Positions 10,773 through 20,776 of a stretch of DNA of 64,000 bases are shown here, in pieces. The number at the start of each line of letters is the position of its first letter. The stretch's first letter is position 1. A program made the position numbers and the translations under genes. The stretch is from Saccharum officinarum. Lineage: Eukaryota > Streptophyta > Magnoliopsida > Poales > Poaceae. The stretch is from contig CM036168.1 of assembly GCA_020631735.1 (NCBI GenBank), forward strand, positions 99,304,932 to 99,368,931. Direction: 5' to 3'. Under the pieces are notes generated by a model. It was not told the origin of the DNA. It saw only the letters and a list, made by a program, of their open reading frames with translations, and did not search any database.

Positions 10773-11949
10773 CAATATCGAAGTTATATTATACAAGAAT
10801 GCATGCCACCGTGCCAGCCAGCCAGGCAAACTCGGAACTAGCTCACGTCCAAGTAGTCAGTAGTGACCAGCCGGCCAAAGCCTATATAGCACGAAAAAGC
10901 CCCGGTACAGAGCGAATAATAACAAGTCATGAAGCGCAAAAAAGGACGCTACTTTCGCAACTCCAAAAAGTGATGCACCGCACGTCACCAAAAACTGTGG
11001 GCTTGTTCGCTCGAAGGCTGATTTATGTGAGAGAAAAACATCGCTGACTGGCTGAAAATAAACGGCTGAAAAGTCAAGCAAGCAGTACAATTTCGGCGGG
11101 GCCGCTTTTCTCCGTCAAGGCAACGATTGGACGGCCATCGTTTTCCCGGTCGGCCCCAGCGCCACCACCGGAGCCGGTCCGGTCCAAAGCGCGATAGGAA
11201 TTGGATAGATAGATAACCATCGGAACATGCGGGTGCCGCCGGATCGGATCGTACGAGCACAAGAGCAAAAGTCGCACGCTTCGGGCCACCAATAGTGCGG
11301 TCTCCGGCGACGCAGGTGGACCGCGCAGGCTACACGAGCCGCAGCCCGCAGAGGCACAGATCCTCTCTTTTTTCGGTGACCTTTGCTGTTTGGATCTTGG
11401 GTCTTTCAGGCAAGCCGAATCTAGCCGGGCGTTAGGGGGGAAAAAGCAGCCCGTATCTTTCAGCGTTCTTTTGATCAGCAGCCTCCCGGTCTGACTGACC
11501 TGATCACATCGGCTGGCATCGTAAGACTGACGTCGTTGGTGTGCTGACTTCGGGACAACGGGAGTCCATAGGATCGTCCGTAGCCACGGAGACAGGAGTG
11601 TGATACAAGTCCGGGTGCAAATAAATCAACTTCTAGAAGTATCTTAACGTGAACAGGTTTGTTGCAAGGTTTACTAATTGCATGAATTTGAGATATGTCA
11701 GCGTTTGCAGGCATGCATGAGATGCTGCTGGCAGGAAGGAACTTTTGTGGTCCGAAGGGAAATCTGAACTAGTATTGCATAACCATTAACCATGATCTAA
11801 CCATGACACCAGCACCGCAGTTAATTAGCCAACAAATGTAACGTGGCAAGGTACTTTAAGGTGTCTTCATGGACTGCAGTCTGCAGCATCTGTGCTTTGC
11901 ATGCTGCACTAGGGTCTGGGAACACACTGTACTTGTATGTTATCGCAGC
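10773..11949. other. Intergenic stretch, no gene recognised
   Basis: A degraded hAT-like MITE piece lies at about 11003-11076 (TTGTTCGCTCGAAGGCTGAT…GCTGACTGGCTGAAAATAA). The rest contains only short frames without splice-site support. Confidence 0.4.
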
Positions 11950-12109
11950 CAGTGGCGGATCTACATGGGGCTGGGGCTCCAGCCCTTCCTAATGACTTGA
12001 TTTACCACTAAATTACTGTAGCAAAAATTTTAAATCACCATTAAATCTTCCTGCAAATCAACATCTCCATTGTTTTAGCCCCCTGATTCTCATCCTGCAT
12101 CCGCCACTG
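11950..12109. mobile_element. hAT-type MITE with perfect 8-bp target duplication
   Basis: The 160-bp element starts CAGTGGCGGATC and ends with the inverted form (GCATCCGCCACTG). It is flanked by identical 8-bp repeats ATCGCAGC at 11942-11949 and 12110-12117. Terminal CAGTGGCGGA repeats with an 8-bp duplication are typical of hAT MITEs in plants. Confidence 0.85.
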
Positions 12110-12179
12110 ATCGCAGCTGTAGTTATTTACAGGAACTACGGGCTGTACTTGTATGTGCTGAACTTCTCACCACAATAGG

Positions 12180-12278
12180 CGGCTCGGCCTGAAGATCGAT
12201 GACGACAGCTTGGGTGGCGTTGATGACGGTTACCTCTACCTCCACCAACTGAACTTTGGCGAGATAGAGGCTAGGAAG
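12180..12278 (+). pseudogene. Possible orphan exon or gene fragment
   Basis: A 33-codon open frame is bordered by AG on the left (CACAATAG, with one extra base before the frame) and a GTGAGA donor on the right. It encodes an acidic, protein-like peptide (RLGLKIDDDSLGGVDDG, then YLYLHQLNFGEIEARK). Codon use is GC-ending, like grass genes. No neighbouring exon is found, and I do not recognise the family. It could be a captured or decayed gene piece. Confidence 0.35.
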
Positions 12279-12460
12279 GTGAGAAGATTCTATCTTCATA
12301 TTGTACCATCGGTTTGTACAAGCATGTATTGTTTAATACAGCCGAATATAATAATACTCGCTAATTGCCATTTGGTTTGATTTATAAACCTGCACGAGAA
12401 AAAAGCTAGTACTGACGTTCTCATGTAGCAGCCGTGGACACTTGCAGTGAGTTCACGATA

Positions 12461-12547
12461 TGGCCTGTTCGCTTGGTCTTATGAGTCGTATTTTTTCCAG
12501 TAAACAGTGTTTTTCTCTCATAATAAATCAGCGAACAGTACTTTTCA
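12461..12547. mobile_element. Short hAT-like MITE
   Basis: Left CTGTTCGCTTGGTCTTATGA and right ATAAATCAGCGAACAG are inverted, with the family interior GTGTTTTTCTCTCATAATAA. Non-coding. Confidence 0.5.
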
Positions 12548-13676
12548 ACTTACCTTTTCAACAGTGTCCATGTGCATGCATCTAACACATGAAAGAGCTC
12601 CAGTTTTTCCAATTGAATATAAGATCAAACCTGTTATGTGTAAGGTCTTGCCTAGATCTTAATGCGAGACCCACATGTACCTAACAAAATAGTCCATCTC
12701 CTTTTCATCTTATCCCCACGAAGCGGAGGGGCCGCCACTTGGCCGTCTCCCCGCACCTCGCTTCTAGCGCCACCCCTCCATCTGTCCCCTACCACCACCC
12801 CTCGACCCGCTTCCTCCGCCACCCCTTTGCCCACTACGAGTGTCGCCCCTCCTCGGCTGAAGCTCCTCCCCTTGCCCACTTACAATGTCGCCCCTCGCCA
12901 CACTGAAGCTCCTCCCTTAGCGAACGTCGGCACCGCCATCTCCTCTTCGTTCATCTCCATTGCAAGTTCCCCGGCGGGCAATGACCAGGACACATGCCAC
13001 CCTCCAGCTCAACCCTGTCTCTACTCACATCGGCAACGGCAACCAACCCGAGTTTTTTTTATTTGTTGACGTCGGGTCCTAACCTTAAGGCTCGATCTTA
13101 AGCTATTTTGGTTAAGGTTGAGCTCTGGTATGTGATATGTATAAGACTAACCCTAAGATTGCCACCCTGGGACTTAAGGCCGACGAAAATCCCACACTCT
13201 GGATGCACTAAGCAACAATTCCATGTGCTAGATGCATTGTGGACACATTACGAATTCATGAATCACAGCGGAGGTGTCCACAACTGCTCCATAAAACCGC
13301 TCTCACTGAATTTAGATTCGCCCGCGTAAAGGTTTTCACATGCATGCAACAGACACGTGTAAATTGTAGCCTTGATTGTTTACTATAGCTAAAAATCTCC
13401 AAATAACCCCAAATATTTGCTATTGGAACACCGTGCCCTCCATAATTCAATGTTTCAATTCATTCAAATTCAAGGCGCTCCTTGCCGCAGTCTGATTGTC
13501 TTGACAAACAAGGAGTATCAGCCTCGGCGCAGGTCGCGTACTGGAAGGCCCAACTCGCGCTAGTCCAAGCAGGAGTGGACAAGTTAAGCTGGCCCAGCCC
13601 AGGAGTATCGTATCTAGTTGCCGTAGCCCATTTTGCAGCCTGCGAGCTGCCTACTTTGGGGTATCAAAATGTATCA
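12548..13676. other. Intergenic stretch, C-rich part, no gene recognised
   Basis: The 12700-13060 part is C-rich and gives a proline/serine-rich 135-codon plus-strand frame. It has no recognisable domain and is not called. Confidence 0.4.
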
Positions 13677-13919
13677 GGGTGTGTTCACTTCGTGAAAAGT
13701 AGGTGAAAAGTTATTGTAGCATCTTTTGTTGTTATTTGGCAAAAATTATCTAATCATGGACTAACTAGGCTCAAAAGATTCGTCCCGACATTTACAGACA
13801 AACTATGCAATTAGTTATCTTTTTTACCTACATTTAATGCTCCATGCATGCGTTGAAAGATTTGATGTGATAGATGGAAGAAGAAATATTTTAGGTTGGC
13901 AGGGGAAGTGAACAAGGCC
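13677..13919. mobile_element. MITE of the GGCCTTGTTTAGTT family (copy 4)
   Basis: Left GGGTGTGTTCACTTCG and right GAAGTGAACAAGGCC are inverted. The core has TTATTTGGCAAAAATTATCT, AATCATGGACTAACTAGGCT and CATGCATGCGTTGAAAGATT. The same family is spread between 6.9 and 18.2 kb. Confidence 0.7.
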
Positions 13920-15410
13920 TTAGCTGAACTCTGAATATTTCTAATTCGAACCCTGTCCTCCGAGAGCTGTTCCTCTCGCCCAAACCGCTCTTCTTCTTCT
14001 TCTTCCTCACGTTTCCTTTCACCTCTTTCTTCCATGTTGCTGCTCACACCCAGGCACACAGCTGAGAGTGTCCATTTGCTTATGATCGTGTACTGTACAG
14101 TACGTTCTTATCCACTTCCTAGGGACCACCCACGTTCGCGGTTTCACTTTCACCTTCACCAATAGCGGCGCTACTACCTACAGCAAGTTCTGCGTGCAGT
14201 CACGCGCTCCTGCCTTTCACCGCTTCCGATGCTCTGCCTCCTAAAGCTTGCTCTACCGTCCGCCACGGGGAGGATGAACCTAGCTCATGCACCGGCTTCA
14301 TCAGTCTCACATGTCTGTTGGGAATCATGCATATATACAGAGTAGTACATATCTGTTGGGAATATTTGCATATCAAAATAACTAGCCAACGTTCTCTTAG
14401 GCCCCGTTTGTTTGCGCTCTGCACGCTCCGGCTCCTAGTTCACTGTTACGCACTGTGTGTACACTGCTTTAGGGGGGAAAAACCGGCTCTGAACGGCGCC
14501 GTGAACTAACAGACCTCCGTAGAAGCCTGCCAAATTGCCAATCTCACTGCACCGTTTCTGGTTGAACTTTTGACATACGCTCCGTTTAGCTGAAAAATCA
14601 TGACTCAAAATATTCTTCTACTGGACTCGGAGCAGCGATGCAGCAGGCAGACGGGCAGCCGGCAAGACGCACCGATCCCTGGATCCCATGATCAAAAGGC
14701 TGAGAAAAAGCTGCCAAAAATTGGAATGGGAAAGGGACAAGGCAGGCGGCACCAGTCACCAAGATGCATCGACCCGCCATCGAGGGCCGAACAGCGAAAA
14801 GAGCCAAGAGAGAGAAGATGCAGTTTATGAGTAGAGTAGAGAATTCCTCAAAAAAAAAAAAAAGAGTAGAGTAGAGAAGGTGCAGACCGCAGATATTCAT
14901 CGAAGGCGCCATGAATGTACTCGGTCGGAGTTCTTTGTTCCTTGACGTTCAAAATTTGCCATACTGAAGATTTGGCAAACCAAAATTTAGATAAATATAT
15001 TGCCATAAATTTGGCAAGAAAAATATAAAAGTTTAGCAAGTTTTGGTTGCAAACCAAATAGACAAATCTTTGACATGATAAATTTTGGAAGCGAAAAAAT
15101 CAGGCCCTACGGAGTTTAGCAATTGATTCAACATTCGAACATGCGCGAACGATCATTGCTCACCGAACGAGTTTTATTTCAGACTGCAAACTGTATGCAG
15201 CACCAACGGCCAGTAGACCAGTACCTACAGCCTACAGAAGAACACAGCACAGCCCACAGGCGACAGGCCCATAGCTATTCCAGCACAGAAGCGCGCACAC
15301 TAGACAACACGCACACCGCAAATCCTAGCACTACTAGCGACACTTGTCGACGGCGACGGCGCACAGGCGCGCGCCCACCCCTCCGATCTCCGAGCTCCGA
15401 GCTCGGACCT
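13920..15410. other. Intergenic stretch downstream of the thaumatin-like gene
   Basis: No gene is recognised. It contains a 21-bp A-rich insertion at 14843 and, at its right end, the probable 3' UTR of the minus-strand thaumatin-like gene. Confidence 0.45.
14843..14863. repeat. 21-bp poly-A micro-insertion with 14-bp duplication
   Basis: ATTCCTC followed by 14 A lies between two identical copies of GAGTAGAGTAGAGA (14829-14842 and 14864-14877). The pattern fits a target-primed insertion of a nearly bare poly-A tail. Slippage in a GTAGA repeat is an alternative. Confidence 0.5.
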
Positions 15411-16169
15411 CTAGTGGCAGAAGATGACCTTGAGCTCGCGCGGCGCGGCGCACTCGTGGGTGAGCGAGGGGCTGTCGTGCGCGTAGGTGAAGGCCTGCGG
15501 GCACTCGCGCTTGAAGAACTCCGAGTACTTGGACGCGCGGCAGGTGCGCGGGCTGTTGTACATGTTGCGGCAGCACAGCTCGTCGGTGCGGAAGGCCTCG
15601 CAGCCGCTCTTGCACGCGAGGACGCTCCCCGCCGGGGACCGCAGCTGCAGCTCGCCGGGGCAGGTCTCGGTGAGGTTCTTGCGGCAGGCGAGGACGGGGC
15701 AGTTGCCCCGGCCCTCGTGCGGGGTCACGGACAGGCCCACGTTGAAGCCGTCCACCACGCTCACGCCGTACGAGGTCTGGTCGCTGTTGCCGCTGCCGTG
15801 GTGGAGGTTCACCTGCGCCAGCGTCGCGGGCGCCGCGCCGCCGAGCCCGAAGCACTGCAGCCGCCCGCCGCAGTCGCCCGTGGCGCAGTGGAGCTGCGCG
15901 CCGGCGCCCGCGCAGCCCGTGCGCGCCCAGATGCGGCCCGACCAGGGGTGGGCCGGCGCCGGGAACGACTTGTGGGAGAGCGGCGGGAGGAAGAAGCCAC
16001 CGCCCTCCAGGACGTCGTGGCCGGAGTTGGCCTGGATGCCCGGCCACACCGGGTAGGGGCAGTTGTTCACCACGGTCAGGGTCATTGGGGCGTAGTCGGC
16101 GGCCACCAGGAGGCCGCAGCTCAGGAGCGAGGTGGCGAGCAGGCGGAGGAGCAGCTTGGGAGAAGCCAT
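15411..16169 (-). CDS. Thaumatin-like protein (PR-5 family), secreted
   Basis: This is a single-exon gene of 252 codons plus TAG. Residues 1-24 form a signal peptide (basic KLLLR start, hydrophobic core, cut near VAA-DYA). The mature part has the 16 cysteines of the large thaumatin-like proteins (Cys37 to Cys251) and family blocks such as NNCPYPVWPG, WSGRIWARTGC, GDCGGRLQC, VDGFNV, SGCEAFRTDELCC and CPQAFTYAHD. Such proteins act in the apoplast in defence or stress, some by binding beta-1,3-glucan. The acidic cleft (REDDD set) seems reduced: the usual E is Q119, one D is G135 and the last D is Q225, while R83 and D140 remain. One N-glycosylation site is N165. The ATG at 16169 is chosen because a TATA box at 16257 lies between it and the more upstream in-frame ATG. 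The dense GC third-position bias gives long antisense frames, which are shadows. Confidence 0.93.
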   Translation of the reverse strand: MASPKLLLRLLATSLLSCGLLVAADYAPMTLTVVNNCPYPVWPGIQANSGHDVLEGGGFFLPPLSHKSFPAPAHPWSGRIWARTGCAGAGAQLHCATGDCGGRLQCFGLGGAAPATLAQVNLHHGSGNSDQTSYGVSVVDGFNVGLSVTPHEGRGNCPVLACRKNLTETCPGELQLRSPAGSVLACKSGCEAFRTDELCCRNMYNSPRTCRASKYSEFFKRECPQAFTYAHDSPSLTHECAAPRELKVIFCH

Positions 16170-16256
16170 GGTTGAGTGGGTTCTTGTTCTCGAGCTGGTT
16201 GTGAGTTGTGGCCGTGACAAGTGAAGTGAGGACCGGGGTTTTAGCGGGTGGGGTGG

Positions 16257-16263
16257 TTTTATA
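16257..16263 (-). promoter_or_regulatory. TATA box of the thaumatin-like gene
   Basis: TATAAAA on the minus strand lies 88 bp upstream of the ATG. It decides the start codon against the in-frame ATG farther upstream at about 16364. Confidence 0.7.
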
Positions 16264-16520
16264 GAACGTGGGGGTTGTTGGTCCAGTGGGCGTCGTGGGT
16301 TTTGTTTGGCTCGAGCTGCGTCGAACTGGTGCGGGCATGTCCGTGTCTCGAACTCTTCATGCATCGGTTACAAACCTCTCGCTTCAGCTTCGGAGCTTCC
16401 ATCCACACCTTCCATGATTCCATCCGAGGATAAACGCAGCACCTGTTCTTCACCGCAGTAATACGTACACGAATGTTTTCTCACTGGACTCGTGTCACCA
16501 ATTTGGCTGTAATTCCATCA

Positions 16521-16764
16521 GGCCTGGTTTAGTTCGTGATTTTTTTTTTAGAAAATGATACTGTAGTGTTTTCGTTGTTATTTGGTAATCAGTGTCCAAT
16601 CATGATCTAATTAGGTTTAAAAGATTTGTCTCGTGAATTTTGTCTAAACTGTGCAATTAGATTTATTTTTTTATCTATATTTAATGCTTCATATATGCAT
16701 CTAAAGATTCGATGTGACGAAAAATCTTGAAAAATTTTGCAAAATTTTGAGAACTAAACATGCC
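16521..16764. mobile_element. MITE of the GGCCTTGTTTAGTT family (copy 5)
   Basis: Left GGCCTGGTTTAGTTCG and right GAACTAAACATGCC are inverted. The core holds TTGTTATTTGGTAATCAGTG, CCAATCATGATCTAATTAGG and AAAGATTCGATGTGACG. It lies about 350 bp upstream of the thaumatin-like coding start. Confidence 0.75.
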
Positions 16765-17155
16765 GCCATAATTCAAGAGGTACGCGAACACTTTGTCCAC
16801 TGAGAAAAGAATATCTGACTCAGAATGATTGTTCAGTCACATCTATTCCATGTTTGGTGTCAAGGCTATATTGTCTTTTTGCAATCACATCTATTTTCTA
16901 TTCAGGTTTGCTATGGAAAAATACGTGTTCACAAGTTCAGTTTTTGGTGTTGCATTTCATAAGTTAATAACCTGGTAAATGCGTTAGAGACTGTTTTCAA
17001 AGATTATACTGCTCGGCAGGACTCTGGCGATAGAATCAAACATGACAATTGTCCCTATGATGCTTGCTTTTATCTTGGCCTTGTAACCATGACCAGCTGA
17101 AGAAGACGTGTCACGTCCGTGTTTCAAACTTGCTACCTCGAAGATGCCTATCCTT
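16765..17155. other. Intergenic stretch, nothing recognised
   Basis: AT-rich sequence between two MITEs. No exon or RNA gene is supportable. Confidence 0.4.
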
Positions 17156-17399
17156 GGGCTCAGTTTAGATCCAGAAAATTTTGCAAAAGAACAGTAGATT
17201 CTCCGTCACATCGAATCTTTGGACGCATGCATAAAGCATTAAATATAGATAAAAAATAAAATTAATTACACAGTTTAGACGAAATGGACGAGACGAATCT
17301 TTTAAGCCTAATTAGACCATGATTGGACAATATTTGCCAAATAACAACGAAAAAACTACAGTGCTGTTTTTGCAAAAAATTTTGCATCTAAACCAGCCC
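17156..17399. mobile_element. MITE of the GGCCTTGTTTAGTT family (copy 6, inverted)
   Basis: Ends GGGCTCAGTTTAGATCC and TCTAAACCAGCCC are inverted. The core is the reverse complement of the copy at 16521 (CGTCACATCGAATCTTTGG-like and GCCTAATTAGACCATGATTG blocks). Confidence 0.75.
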
Positions 17400-17965
17400 T
17401 TACTTTTTCAAAGCAGCTTTAAAGAAAACAAGCTAGTAGCTATCTGTCTACTAGGTTTGTACATGCAGATGGCAGTACTTCGGAAGTAAGGATTGCCATG
17501 CGAGCGGGATCACTGTAGACCAATTTTATATGCAAAAAGTTTGTATAAATCATTTTATATAAACAAACATATGAAACTTGAAAAACTCGCATTGAAAACA
17601 GGGTCCTAAAGTTGAGCTAGCATCCGCGGTACGTTACGTGGTAGCTTTCTTGGCAATGGCAATGCACTCCTTGTTCTAACATGACCTTTTTCTCCTGAGC
17701 AAAGCTATCCTGTGGTCTGTGGATAAGCACGTCACACGTGCCATCATAAGTACATAGCACGACTGCACGACCTCCGCAAAGGAGACCCAGGCCGCAGGGC
17801 CATCGGACGGTCAGGGTGGGGTCGCATAGGTCATGGGGTACACCATGGGCGTGGTGTCCAACCAATTTTATTCCGGCCTGGAGCTGGGCGAGAGGTGTAC
17901 CACCTTTCTTGCAACAGGGCGCACGGTACGTGTGGTGCAGCACAGCAGTCAACAGCAGCGGCTTT
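17400..17965. other. Intergenic stretch, no gene recognised
   Basis: A minus-strand frame of 111 codons (17617-17952) has no recognisable family and no supporting splice or promoter signal, so it is not called. Confidence 0.4.
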
Positions 17966-18219
17966 GGCCTCGTTTAGTTGGGTGAATTGGGGAGAAAAAC
18001 ACTGTATCAGAATTCCTGTAGCATTTCGTTTGTATTTGGTAAAAATTATTCAAATTTTGACTAACTAGGCTTAAAATGTTCATCTCGTACAGTACAACAA
18101 AACTGTGCAATTAGTTTTTGATTTCATCAACATTTAGTACTCCATGTATTTGCCGATATTTTAATGTGACAGGGAATCTTCTTTTTGCATAGTGAAATTT
18201 AGGGAGAATTGGGGAAGGC
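17966..18219. mobile_element. MITE of the GGCCTTGTTTAGTT family (copy 7)
   Basis: Left GGCCTCGTTTAGTTGGG. The interior closely follows the copy at 6882 (AAAATGTTCATCTCGTACAG, ACAACAAAACTGTGCAATTA, GGGAATCTTCTTTTTGCATA), so these two form a subfamily. The right end is less well preserved. Confidence 0.65.
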
Positions 18220-18516
18220 TTTATTATTCGCACAAGAACAGTCGTTTCCTGCAGCGGGCAGGCGAATCCTGCCACCGCCGGGCCCCGATCTTGTAGCTTC
18301 ACGGATGGTATCATGACGGCCTGCATCGCGAATGCTTTGGCTTTGTTTGCTTTACCTTTTCAATTTTTCGCGTTCGGCGGTCGGGGGTGGAGCCGTCCGG
18401 CCCACATGTCGGAGAGCGGCGACGATGACCTCATGCTCCTTGCACTTTATGAGGTTCTATGTGATCCAGCCTATGTTTTGTGATCCAGCTCCTTCCTGCG
18501 TGCCAAACACCGTGTA

Positions 18517-19728
18517 GAGCATCTCCAGTAGTTCTCCAAATCTTAATATGGTCCGTCATCTCCATAAAACTGTCATATTGCGGAAGATGATCACTTTTTC
18601 TTCTTAATATGGCCCCCTTTTTATTTAGCCATAAAAAAAACACCCCATCTCCCCTCAAATAGAGGGGAGTCACATCTCCCCAATATGCGGGGCCCACTGT
18701 AACTGTCACTCTCCTCCCTCTCGCCTCTCTCTCTCCCATGGTGTCGAGCACACCGTTGCCTCTCGCTCTCTCTTTGCCATGGCCGCCGCCGTCCCCAGGT
18801 AGGCCTGCACGCTGCCGCGCCTCGACCCACCGCCGCCCCCGGCCAGTCCCGCGCGTCACGCGCATCGGCCCACCGTGGCCAAGGCAGCCGTTGGCCCTGG
18901 GCAAGTCTGCGTGTGGGCGCCAAGGTAATAAATAGCAGCGGTAGCGGCCGTAATTGCACCCGCAATAGCGTTAGCGGTCCATTGCCGCTATCGCTATGAG
19001 GTAGCGCTCTGAACTTTGCATCCTGTAACTTTGCGGCCGCAATTCTGAATAGCGGGCCGATATTGCGGCCGCAATTGCACGTAGCAGGCCGCAATAGCAT
19101 GGAAGCAAATATCCCTAATTAGTCCAGCCCACTATGACTCACACCTCAAATTCAAATACTCACGCATCGGCTGTGAAACTTAAAATTATTCATGATATAT
19201 GTACTTAAAATTATTTATACTCATTATTCATGATATATGTACTTAAAATTATATGGGACTATCGGGTGCTGCTATTGAAACTTATCGTCCGCAATATCGC
19301 CCGCTATCCGCAATCTGCTACCTCGACGTCAATCCGCTACCAACCCGCTATACACTATTTATTACCTTGGTGGGCGCACCTCGGCTTGCCGTGGCCATGG
19401 CAACCGCCGCCCCCGGTCAGGTCCACACACCGCCCGCTGCCATGGCCGCCACCTCCCCCAACCAGGCCTACATAGATCTCGTGGGGAGGAGGTAGGCGGA
19501 GGGAGGAAGAGGCCGGGCATCGCGTGGTGATGGTCGGAGTTGGGGATGCCACCGCCACCGCCTGCAACCGGAGTTGGTGAAGACCGGATTTGCTACAAGC
19601 CTTTTTTTTAGCCTACGAGTGCGGGAGAGATGAACCGAGGGGAGAGAAAAGGAAAGGGAAAAAAATGTTACTGATAGGTGAGTCTTATATATTGGGGGAG
19701 ATTTTTGATGATCTGCTGGAGCATCTCC
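18517..19728. mobile_element. TIR-like element, GC-rich interior, carrying a nested hAT
   Basis: Left end GAGCATCTCCAGTAGTTC and the reverse complement of the right end (GAGATGCTCCAGCAGATC) match imperfectly. The interior is GC-rich and coding-like on both sides of a nested 449-bp hAT element. Without the nested insert it is about 755 bp. No transposase is present. Borders are approximate. Confidence 0.45.
18921..19369. mobile_element. Non-autonomous hAT element, 449 bp
   Basis: Perfect 15-bp terminal inverted repeats CAAGGTAATAAATAG / CTATTTATTACCTTG are flanked by identical 8-bp repeats GTGGGCGC at 18913-18920 and 19370-19377. The interior has many GCGGCCGC/AATAGCGG-type subterminal motifs, as expected of transposase-binding repeats in hAT elements. 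It has no coding capacity. Confidence 0.88.
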
Positions 19729-19766
19729 ACCAATAATTTAAAAAGTAGTATTGATAGATGCTCTTA

Positions 19767-20081
19767 GAGCAACTCCAACGGTTTTGCATTTTTTGTTTGG
19801 CAAAAGATGGAGTTTGCCAACTCTCAAATCAATATGGGGAGGAGAAAAAAAGGTTATCTCCAACGGTTTGGCAAAATTGACTTGTCAAAATCTAAAAAAG
19901 TAGTGCGTGAGACGGAATGCCAAGCCGATCGCGAGCTTGCATATATGCCAATCCATTCCAGGATTTTGCCAAGTTAACAAAAATGCAAAGCTCATTTGCC
20001 AAACCGTTGGATAGGAGTTTTATAGACTTTTTTGCAAAAACAGGAATGCAAAGCCCATTTACAAAACTGTTGGAGTTGCTC
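19767..20081. mobile_element. Tourist-like MITE, 315 bp, TTA flanks
   Basis: Ends GAGCAACTCCAACGGTTTTG and its inverted partner (CAAAACTGTTGGAGTTGCTC) are flanked by TTA at 19764-19766 and 20082-20084. This is the PIF/Harbinger signature. Inside, repeated TTTGCCAAA-like motifs occur near both ends. Confidence 0.85.
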
Positions 20082-20084
20082 TTA

Positions 20085-20776
20085 GGAGAAACCGATGCTA
20101 GAGTGTATGCGTTATGCATTTGCAGAATATATCAGATGTCCCGTTCGTATCCTTCACTATTTTCATTCACTCTAGTCTGAATCTCTTTAGATAGGTTCTT
20201 ACCATTTGCGATGAACATTATGTTCGATTTGCATTTAAAAGTGCTTCTAAAAAGCTTATTGTCTTGATTAATTTTTTTTGTATAAATAAGAAAGGCCAGA
20301 ATAGAAAATTTCATCGAAACAAACGGTACCCACCTGCCCAATCCATTTATTCAAATTGTAGTGAGACGTAAAGATTGGGTGATCATTATAATCCTGTATC
20401 TCGCTTGTTTGGATATGATTATTATGAGATCTTTTTTTCATCAGCTTCTCAAAATCCGCTGAGGCTGAGATAAAAAATTCCAAACCGGGACCGATATTCT
20501 GAAGTACCCGAAGAGCCGAACCGCCGAAGGAATCGGAACTAACGAACTAACACACGTGTAAATCATGGACAGCTCAGGGACCGAGTCGTAAATAGCCCAT
20601 CTTCCCTAGCTTTCAGGTTCCAGCCATCGCGTTAACTGCCGCCTCCCCCCTCCCTTCTGCCGCACAGAGCCCAAATCGCGGCGGATTCCTCGACCTCCGC
20701 CCTCCAGGGAGCCGCTGCGGCGCCGGGTTTCGTGCACCGACTTGTTTGCCCACCTCCGCCTCCTCGGCGGCGAACC
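20085..20776. other. 5' flank and leader of the HVA22-like gene
   Basis: The 20085-20500 part is AT-rich with nothing recognised. From about 20600 the sequence is GC-rich, as grass 5' leaders often are, and runs into the HVA22-like start at 20777. Confidence 0.5.
20552..20559 (+). promoter_or_regulatory. ACGT-core element (ABRE/G-box) upstream of the HVA22-like gene
   Basis: The palindrome ACACGTGT lies about 220 bp upstream of the ATG. ACGT-core elements bind bZIP factors and mediate ABA response in some HVA22 genes, so ABA or stress control is a plausible inference only. Confidence 0.4.

Noticed and set aside
12662..13069. 135-codon Pro/Ser/Thr-rich plus-strand frame
   Set aside because: Low-complexity C-rich DNA without domain, splice sites or promoter signal.
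15123..16175. Long plus-strand frame of 350 codons
   Set aside because: It is antisense to the thaumatin-like gene. Its open state follows from the strong GC third-position bias of that gene, and it has no domain.
16169..16364. Upstream in-frame ATG extending the thaumatin-like protein by 65 codons
   Set aside because: The extension crosses the TATA box at 16257, would bury the signal peptide, and has no family similarity.
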